A DNA stretch of 64,000 bases from Demequina soli. GTDB taxonomy: Bacteria > Actinomycetota > Actinomycetes > Actinomycetales > Demequinaceae. The notes beneath the pieces were generated by a model. That model saw only the letters and a program-made list of their open reading frames with translations, was not told the origin of the DNA and made no database searches. Of the stretch, positions 59,012 to 64,000 are shown piece by piece. A program made the translations under genes and the position numbers. Where the stretch lies: contig NZ_BBLZ01000001.1 in NCBI RefSeq assembly GCF_000971195.1, positions 62,001 through 126,000 of the forward strand. Reading direction: 5' to 3'. Position 1 is the stretch's first letter, and each line of letters opens with the position of its first letter.

Positions 59012-59043
59012 GCATCGTGACGCAATGCTTTGCGCAACGATGC
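59012..59043. promoter_or_regulatory. 32-bp nested palindrome, probable RES/Xre operator
   Basis: GCATCGT (59012-59018) pairs with ACGATGC (59037-59043), and inside it CGCAA (59021-59025) pairs with TTGCG (59030-59034). It lies 10 bp upstream of the -10 TAGCGT, over the -35 region. The outer arms match the core of the dispersed word. Confidence 0.6.
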
Positions 59044-59053
59044 ACAAGGGGCG

Positions 59054-59794
59054 TCATGGGCCGGGCGGATCGACCAGCAGCGGGCGTGTCAGCGGCGGGA
59101 GCAGCCGCGGGTCCCCCACGGAGATGCGGGTTATGAACTCGAGCACGTCGGCGTGCCTGCCGGCGCGGATGGTCGCGAGGACGCGCGGGTCCCTGGCGGC
59201 CAGCGTCTGCACGCGGGCAAGCCTCGCCGGATCGGTGATGCCGAGGCGCGACCACGCGGGATCCTCGGCTGCCCAGTAGCCGCTGTCGCCCGCCGGCACG
59301 AGCGGGCGGGGACGGAAATCGAGGTCGATGTACTCGCCGATCACGATGCGGCGGCCGAGGTGATCGAGCCTCTCCACGACCTCCCAGCCGTCCGGCCAGT
59401 CGCGTGCGATGAGATCCGTCACGAGATGGGGCGGCGTCGCGCCGGCCCAGACCTGGAGGAAGCCGTCGCGCGGGCGGTTCACCCAGAAGCCCGCGGCATC
59501 GAGCGCCAGCGCGACGGGCCGGACGGCCGCCTCGGAGTCTCGTGGATGCTTGACGCCGAGCAGCAGGCCGTGCGCGAGACCCACGAGCTGCACGACATGG
59601 AGCCGGGAGTCCGCTCCCCTCTCGCAACGGACCAGGTCGCCCACCACCAGGGGCGTCATCATGAGGAAGTTCTCGAGGCGGTAGATGCCGCCGCGGTCGT
59701 CGGTCTCGAGCGGCGTCGCCCATGGCCACTCCCCCGCGAGCCCCACATCGGGCTTGTACGCGAGATGGATCGTGACCTTGTCGCCGCTTGTCAT
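59054..59794 (-). CDS. DUF4265 domain protein
   Basis: A 246-residue soluble protein. WPWATPLETDDRGGIYRLEN, FLMMTPLVVGDLVRCER and the following strands fit DUF4265, a family of unknown function often encoded with toxin or contact-dependent systems. The C-terminal 110 residues form a separate helical segment with no recognised family. GAGGAGG precedes ATG 59794. It ends 11 bp from the operator palindrome of the RES/Xre pair. Confidence 0.7.
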   Translation of the reverse strand: MTSGDKVTIHLAYKPDVGLAGEWPWATPLETDDRGGIYRLENFLMMTPLVVGDLVRCERGADSRLHVVQLVGLAHGLLLGVKHPRDSEAAVRPVALALDAAGFWVNRPRDGFLQVWAGATPPHLVTDLIARDWPDGWEVVERLDHLGRRIVIGEYIDLDFRPRPLVPAGDSGYWAAEDPAWSRLGITDPARLARVQTLAARDPRVLATIRAGRHADVLEFITRISVGDPRLLPPLTRPLLVDPPGP

Positions 59795-60063
59795 GTGCGC
59801 CTCCTCGAACCCTCGCACCGTAACCACGGCCGGCGGCGCCGCGGCCGTTGTCCACAGGCTCAATTTGATCGACACAAGGCGGCCGTTCCCGGGCTGCGGC
59901 GACGGCATGGGACACGCGCTTGCGCTGGGCCAAATGCCCGCGATGCAGGCACCATGGGCGAGGGGGCTCGGCCAAGGGCGGTCGGGACGTGCGGATCGTG
60001 CGGCGGGAGGCGACGCATCGTGCATACCGAAGGCGACCGTACGCGCGCCGGCACGCCCCACGA

Positions 60064-61281
60064 ATGGCCCGCCGCATGAGCCCCGCGGAGGCCCGTGCCA
60101 CCCGGAGCGCGCTCGAGCGCATGCAGCGCACGGTGTACCTGGCCACGGGCATCGCGGCGGCGCTGGTGGCGGCGCTCCCCCGCGGCGCGAACGGCTTCCT
60201 CGCGCAGGTCGACCAGCTGCAGCCGCCGTTCTGGGCGTTCACCGTGCTGGTCGGGATCGCGATCCCCGTGGCCTACGCGCCGCTCGCCTTCCTGGTGAGC
60301 ATGAGGACGATGCGCGTGCTGGTGACGGCGTCCGCGGCGGGGTTCGTGCTGGCACAGGTGCTGTTCGTGCCGGCGATGACGGTGAGCACGCTCAACGATG
60401 CCGCGGCGCCGTGGCTGCAGGGCTTCGGCGCGCTGCACGCGACGCTGCTGGCGGTCGCGTGGAACCGGCCGGCCGTGTGGCTGTTCCCGGTCGCACAGCT
60501 GCCGCTGGTCGCGACGGTCGAGTACTACGCGAGCGGCGGCATCCTCGAGCAGTCGCTGCTCGACGGCGTGGGCGCGCTCGTGACGTGCCTCATCCTCACC
60601 GGCGCGGGTGCCGGCGTGGTGACGGCCGCCGCGCGGCAGGACGTCGAGGCGGCACGCGCCCGCGAGGAGGCGGCGCTCGAGGCGTCGCTGCGCACGGGTG
60701 AGCGCGAGCAGGCGCGCATCAACGCGCTCGTCCACGACGAGATCATCTCCGTCCTCCTCGCCGCCGTCCGCACCCCCGCCTCCCCCGCCGTCGCCGAGCG
60801 GGCCGAGCGCGCGCTGGGATCGGTCGCCGCGATCCGCGGGTCCGGCCTGCGCTCCCCCACGGCGGCCTACCCGCCTGAGCAGCTGGTGGCGGCGTTGCGC
60901 GCCACCGCGAGCGAGATCGACGAGGACGTCCTGGTGACCTCCCGCGTGACGGCGGAGGGCGACATCCCCGCCTCCGTGGTGGCCGCGATGGCGGAGGCGA
61001 CCGGCGAGGCGTTGCGCAACAGCGTCATCCACGGGGGCGAGCCCGGCGAGACGGTCGCGCGCGTGGTCGCGGTGTCCGTCGCCGACGACGAGGTCCGGGT
61101 GTCGGTGCGCGACGACGGCCGCGGGTTCGTGCCGCGCAACGTCTCGTCGCGGCGGCTCGGGCTGCAGGTGAGCATCCACGGGCGCATGGCGGCGCTGCGC
61201 GGCGGCGGCTCGCGCGTGGTGTCCGCGCCCGGACAGGGCACCACGGTGGACCTGTGGTGGCGGCCGGAGGCGGTCGCATGA
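60064..61281 (+). CDS. Membrane sensor histidine kinase-like ATP-binding protein
   Basis: A 405-residue protein with about six N-terminal membrane spans (residues 20-200), a helical dimerisation region with LVHDEIISVLLAAVRTP, and an HATPase_c domain: GEALRNSVIHGG (N box), SVRDDGRGF (G1) and a final RMAALRGGGSR. The His of HDE is in the place of the NarX/DesK phospho-acceptor. ATG 60064 has no Shine-Dalgarno sequence; ATG 60076 is possible. No response regulator gene follows. Confidence 0.75.
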   Translation: MARRMSPAEARATRSALERMQRTVYLATGIAAALVAALPRGANGFLAQVDQLQPPFWAFTVLVGIAIPVAYAPLAFLVSMRTMRVLVTASAAGFVLAQVLFVPAMTVSTLNDAAAPWLQGFGALHATLLAVAWNRPAVWLFPVAQLPLVATVEYYASGGILEQSLLDGVGALVTCLILTGAGAGVVTAAARQDVEAARAREEAALEASLRTGEREQARINALVHDEIISVLLAAVRTPASPAVAERAERALGSVAAIRGSGLRSPTAAYPPEQLVAALRATASEIDEDVLVTSRVTAEGDIPASVVAAMAEATGEALRNSVIHGGEPGETVARVVAVSVADDEVRVSVRDDGRGFVPRNVSSRRLGLQVSIHGRMAALRGGGSRVVSAPGQGTTVDLWWRPEAVA

Positions 61282-62309
61282 GCGCGCCGGCCCCGGCCGC
61301 GCGGCCGGGCGCGACCGACATCAGCCGACTGCTTGGGCTGCACACGCAGGGTGCGCGGCTGATCCTGGGCGTCTACATCGCGTCGAACCTCATGTTCGTG
61401 GCGAGCACCGCGGACCTGCTCGACCAGGTGTGGGCGTCCTACCTCGCGGTCGCGCTCGTCACGGCGGGCGGCATCCTGGTGACCCGCCCGCATCCCGACC
61501 CGTTCCCGATCCGGCAGACCTGGGTGACGCTCGCGATCGTCGTGGCGTCGACCGCGCTGGTCTGCTACGCGCTGCCTGATGCGGGGAGCCTGGGGCGATC
61601 CACCTGGTACCTGGGCGCGAACACGTGGCTGCTGTGGTTCCTCATCCTGCGGCGCCGCGCCGGGTACGCGTGGGCGGGCGGCCTCGCGATGCTCCTGGAG
61701 ACGATGCTGTGGGCGGCGACGTCGGGACGCGGGGTCCTGTACGGGATCACCTTGGCGAGCGCGCAGGTGCTGCTGCTGCTCATCGCGACGCTGTTCGGCG
61801 GAGCGCTGCGGCGGTCGACGGCGCGGATCAACGGGCTCGCGCAGCGCTCGGTGGACGCGGCCGCGGCCGCGAGCGCGTCCGAGGCGGCGCGGGCGGTGCA
61901 GGACCAGCGCGCCGACGAGCTCGCGTCGGTGGTGGTGCCGGCGCTGTCGCTGATCGCGTCCGGTGCTGTGTTGACCGACGCCCAGCGGGACGACCTGGTG
62001 CGCGTCGAGGCGCAGCTGCGCGACTCGGTGCGCGGGCGGGGGCTGGCGCTGCCGCCGATCGTGGCCGCGGCGACGCGGGCCCGGTCGCGCGGGGTCGCGG
62101 TGACCCTGCTGGACGACCGCGGCGCTCCCCTGCCGGAGACGCAGGCCGACGCGATCGTCGACGCCGTCTCGGGGGCGTTGGATGCCGCCTTGGAGGGGAC
62201 TGTGACGGTGCGGCTGCTGCCGCCGCGGCGCGACGAGGTCCTCACCATCGTGTCGCAGGACGCGACCGACATCCGGCGGGTGGCACTGCCCCGGGGTGTC
62301 GATCGGTAG
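61278..62309 (+). CDS. Membrane protein with a kinase-like but ATPase-degenerate tail
   Basis: A 343-residue protein with about five N-terminal membrane spans like the preceding sensor, followed by a soluble part with a helical QDQRADELASVVVPALSLIA region, but without recognisable N, G1 or G2 boxes. It overlaps the upstream kinase-like gene by 4 nt. It may be the non-catalytic half of a hetero-sensor (inference). It is convergent with hyhB; a word-based hairpin lies between the stops. Confidence 0.65.
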   Translation: MSAPAPAARPGATDISRLLGLHTQGARLILGVYIASNLMFVASTADLLDQVWASYLAVALVTAGGILVTRPHPDPFPIRQTWVTLAIVVASTALVCYALPDAGSLGRSTWYLGANTWLLWFLILRRRAGYAWAGGLAMLLETMLWAATSGRGVLYGITLASAQVLLLLIATLFGGALRRSTARINGLAQRSVDAAAAASASEAARAVQDQRADELASVVVPALSLIASGAVLTDAQRDDLVRVEAQLRDSVRGRGLALPPIVAAATRARSRGVAVTLLDDRGAPLPETQADAIVDAVSGALDAALEGTVTVRLLPPRRDEVLTIVSQDATDIRRVALPRGVDR

Positions 62310-62317
62310 GTGAGGCG

Positions 62318-62348
62318 CGCATCGTCCCCGGGTCAGGAGGACGATGCG
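62318..62348. terminator. Bidirectional hairpin of two inverted GGACGATGCG words
   Basis: CGCATCGTCC (62318-62327) and GGACGATGCG (62339-62348) form a perfect 10-bp stem with an 11-nt loop that includes the hyhB stop codon (62333-62335). It lies between convergent genes, where it could end both transcripts. Confidence 0.65.
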
Positions 62349-63481
62349 GCGGTCGCCATGCGGCCGAGCGCGGCAGCCTCCTCGGTGATGTCGATGCCGA
62401 CCGGGCACCAGGCGATGCAGCGGCCGCACCCGACGCAGCCGAGCATCCCGAACTGGTCCTCCCAGCTGGACAGCTTGTGGGTGAGCCATTGGCGGTAGCG
62501 GGCCTTGACGTCGCCGCGGAGGGGGCCGCCGTGGATGAAGCTGAAGTTCTCGGAGAAGCAGGAGTCCCAGACGCGGCGACGCTCGGCATTGTCGCCGGCG
62601 AGGTCGCTGGTGTCCTGGATGGTGGTGCAGAAGCAGGTCGGGCACACGAGGGTGCAGTTCGTGCAGGCGAGGCACCTGCTCGCCACGTCGTCCCAGCGAG
62701 GTGACTCGGCGGAGGCCTGGAGGACGTCGTGGATGGTGGCGGTGTTGATGCTTCTTGTCTGGCGCGCGGCCGCTGCGTCGGCGACCGCTATCGCCTCTTC
62801 CTGTGCGTCCGTGCCCGCCTTGGTGGTCGCGATGGCGTCCGCCACTTCCCTGCCCCGGTCGGTGCCTACCTCGAGGACGAAGTGGTGGTCGGGCGTCATG
62901 ACCTCGGTGAGGAGGAGGTCGTAGGCGGGCTGTTGTGTTTGAGGGTTCGTGGCGGCGGGTCGCGGGCCGGTGCCCATGGAGGCGCAGAAGCAGGTGGCGG
63001 CTGGCTCGCCGCAGGCGACGGCGACGGTGAAAGTGCCGTCGCGACGGGCGACGTAGTGGGCGTCGTGGAAGGGCCGGTCGGCGAGGACGGCGTCGTGGAT
63101 CTGGACGGCGCGGAGGTCGCAGCTGCGCACTCCGAGGAGTGCGATCGGTTGCTGATCTGGGGTGTCGCGCTCGACGGTGAAGTGACCCTCCTCGCGTCGG
63201 CCGCGCCAGACGACCTCCTCGGCCGGGAAGAACACCGGCTTGGTGGACTGGGCGGGGTCGGCGAAGCCGAAGTAGGCGTCGTCGGCGCGCTTTCGGAGTC
63301 TGTAGGCGCCCGGTTCCTGGCTGTCGCCGACGCCCTGCGGCAGGTCGGAGGCCGCGTGGAGGTCGCCGGTGACGATCGCGTCGCCCCGGACGGTCGGCCC
63401 GACGACGCGGTAGCCGCGGCGGCGCAACTCTGAGATGAGTGCGTCGAGGCCCCGGGGCTCGAGGATTCGGATGTCGTCCAT
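62333..63481 (-). CDS. hyhB: Group 3b-type hydrogenase beta subunit (iron-sulfur, separated from its operon)
   Basis: A 382-residue electron-transfer subunit. [16 protein letters not shown] (about residue 268) and [14 protein letters not shown] (about 345) ligate two [4Fe-4S] clusters, and [16 protein letters not shown] and [18 protein letters not shown] are characteristic of the HyhB/HydB family. It would link HyhG to the HyhSL core. In known operons it directly precedes hyhG; here 8.6 kb intervene. It keeps its own DosR-like promoter, and its N-terminus MDDIRILEP matches HyhG. GAGGAGG precedes ATG 63481. Confidence 0.93.
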   Translation of the reverse strand: MDDIRILEPRGLDALISELRRRGYRVVGPTVRGDAIVTGDLHAASDLPQGVGDSQEPGAYRLRKRADDAYFGFADPAQSTKPVFFPAEEVVWRGRREEGHFTVERDTPDQQPIALLGVRSCDLRAVQIHDAVLADRPFHDAHYVARRDGTFTVAVACGEPAATCFCASMGTGPRPAATNPQTQQPAYDLLLTEVMTPDHHFVLEVGTDRGREVADAIATTKAGTDAQEEAIAVADAAAARQTRSINTATIHDVLQASAESPRWDDVASRCLACTNCTLVCPTCFCTTIQDTSDLAGDNAERRRVWDSCFSENFSFIHGGPLRGDVKARYRQWLTHKLSSWEDQFGMLGCVGCGRCIAWCPVGIDITEEAAALGRMATAASSS

Positions 63482-63487
63482 GACACG

Positions 63488-63540
63488 CCTCCTCTTGCGA
63501 CGGTAGGCGCGCTGCCACGGATCTTTAGGGACCTTGGTCC
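63488..63540 (-). promoter_or_regulatory. hyhB promoter with DosR-like box
   Basis: On the minus strand: box GGACCAAGGTCCC (63528-63540), 22 bp, -10 TACCGT (63500-63505), and ribosome site GAGGAGG (63488-63494). The layout equals that of hyhG to the base. The 27 bp next to the start codon are 24/27 identical between the two, and the box region is identical over 17 bp, while the intervening spacer differs. Confidence 0.7.
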
Positions 63541-63817
63541 GGGGGCTCCGACGTGTGGGAGATCACAGCCGCGAACACAGGTTCGCCCAATGTCTAATTA
63601 CGCACTCGTGAGACAATAACCGGGTTCTGGAGCGGCACGGCGGGCATGTCCGAGGGATCCGATACGGTCGCACCTGCGCGCAGCGCATCACCATCCGTAC
63701 TCGACGTATCGCGCGATGGGCCCCACAGGCCCCTTCGCACTGGGGGCACCACATGTTCTACCGGCTCACGCCGATCCTGCCGAGCCCGTTGGGGCAGTCT
63801 CGCGTGGAGGCGCACCG
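63541..63817 (+). other. Intergenic region upstream of the last gene
   Basis: No gene is firmly supported here. A 22-codon frame (63753-63821) with a G-run upstream overlaps the start of the last gene and may be a leader peptide or chance. GTG-N8-CAC at 63553-63566 is a weak CRP-like site. The 63590-63625 stretch is AT-rich and may hold the promoter. Confidence 0.35.
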
Positions 63818-64000
63818 ATGACTGCCTTGTTCGTCACTGCGCTGGCCTTCATCGCGCTGGTCACCTTCTTCTGGTTACGGCGCCAACGCAAGGCGTTCGG
63901 GCGCCGCATCGCTGCGCTCGAGGACCTGGTCGCGACCGCGAGCGAGGGCGATCCGGTCGACCAGCGGCGCGTGGTCGCCCAGGCAGCCAAGGAAGGCGAC
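63818..64000 (+). CDS. Membrane-anchored protein, partial (runs off the right edge)
   Basis: The first 61 residues are visible: one N-terminal span (ALFVTALAFIALVTFFWL), then RRQRKAFGRR and a mixed-charge, probably helical segment. GGAGG precedes ATG 63818. The family cannot be recognised from this fragment. Confidence 0.55.
   Translation, partial: MTALFVTALAFIALVTFFWLRRQRKAFGRRIAALEDLVATASEGDPVDQRRVVAQAAKEGD

Larger units (their letters stand above)
693..62348. repeat. Dispersed 10-bp word GGACGATGCG / CGCATCGTCC (about 37 copies)
   Basis: Exact plus-strand copies start at 6143, 7288, 11552, 12783, 17151, 17372, 20351, 25489, 26438, 29386, 30264, 34977, 38433, 39604, 42778, 58316, 60305, 62339. 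Minus-strand copies (CGCATCGTCC) start at 693, 2242, 3274, 4948, 14892, 18389, 21436, 29585, 30302, 33716, 41878, 43969, 45094, 48056, 49259, 50562, 51338, 53276, 62318. That is 18 against 19, counted by eye. Ten or so are intergenic. Many one-mismatch copies also occur (for example 15449, 41355, 52708). Chance expectation from composition is below one. Confidence 0.85.

Noticed and set aside
693..62348. Reading the dispersed word as Chi or as an FtsK-orienting (KOPS) sequence
   Set aside because: Those are strongly strand-biased relative to replication, whereas 18 and 19 copies lie in the two orientations here. A local replication terminus could hide a bias, so this is not excluded genome-wide.
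63553..63566. CRP/GlxR-like site upstream of the last gene
   Set aside because: Only seven of eight core positions match GTGA-N6-TCAC and the flank is poor, so it is not listed as a feature of its own.
63753..63821. 22-codon leader frame before the last gene
   Set aside because: It is too short to support without expression data and is mentioned only in the intergenic entry.
1..64000. CRISPR arrays, rRNA and tRNA genes, intact transposases or integrases
   Set aside because: I looked on both strands and saw no spaced identical repeats, no tRNA-like cloverleaf with TTCGA arm in the gaps, no rRNA signature, and no transposase or integrase motifs.

Overview
The window comes from a very GC-rich (roughly 70-75% by eye) Gram-positive actinobacterium, most likely of the order Micrococcales. 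Supporting signs are the smc-ftsY pair, the folC-DUF4233-ndk block, a translational-type T-box before ileS, DUF2510/DUF6226/DUF6318/DUF6390-type proteins, a SigK/RskA pair, and many start codons preceded at 6-7 nt by a TAnnnT -10 element (leaderless transcripts). The genus cannot be fixed from the sequence. No rRNA, tRNA, CRISPR array or intact insertion sequence was seen.

Layout. 1-17.3 kb is core housekeeping: ftsY (cut by the left edge), smc, ndk, apt, a DUF4233 gene with two tandem folC genes, a cysM-like and a pabC-like gene, a mercaptopyruvate sulfurtransferase, and ileS with its T-box. 17.3-27.3 kb holds metabolic and envelope genes: an FAD monooxygenase, two VOC proteins, a DUF885 hydrolase, a PQQ-type sugar dehydrogenase lipoprotein, a DUF952 protein, a lower-GC secreted-protein pair, and a lipid-modifying set (methyltransferase, acyltransferase, patatin). 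27.3-30.8 kb is a self-contained envelope-stress unit: dipZ, a methionine-rich lipoprotein, sigK and rskA. Two identically built CCATCC-N15-CCGAAC promoters precede dipZ and the lipoprotein. 30.8-45.5 kb is mixed chromosomal content, including a CPA1 antiporter, glpK and sbcDC. 45.6-47.4 kb has a DUF3800-like gene and a PIN/HTH toxin-antitoxin pair.

47.4-53.7 kb and 62.3-63.5 kb together encode a group 3b-type NAD(P)-linked [NiFe]-hydrogenase: hyhB, hyhG, hyhS, hyhL, a maturation protease, hypC, an EamA transporter, a DUF6390 protein and a CbiM/NikM nickel permease component. hyhB lies 8.6 kb from hyhG, yet both carry the same promoter: a DosR-like box (GGGACCTTGGTCC) exactly 47 nt before the start codon. 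Between them sit a lower-GC three-gene unit (RelA/SpoT-type synthetase, 69-residue protein, primase-helicase of the TOTE type), a RES/Xre toxin-antitoxin pair, a DUF4265 protein and two sensor-like membrane proteins.

Across the window one 10-bp word, GGACGATGCG or its complement, occurs about 37 times by manual count, where base composition predicts fewer than one. It is equally common in both orientations, appears in genes and gaps, sometimes forms the arms of hairpins, and is missing from the lower-GC island. This looks like a genome-wide sequence element with an unknown role. The other best candidates for something undescribed are the methionine-rich SigK unit and the alarmone-synthetase/primase-helicase unit.
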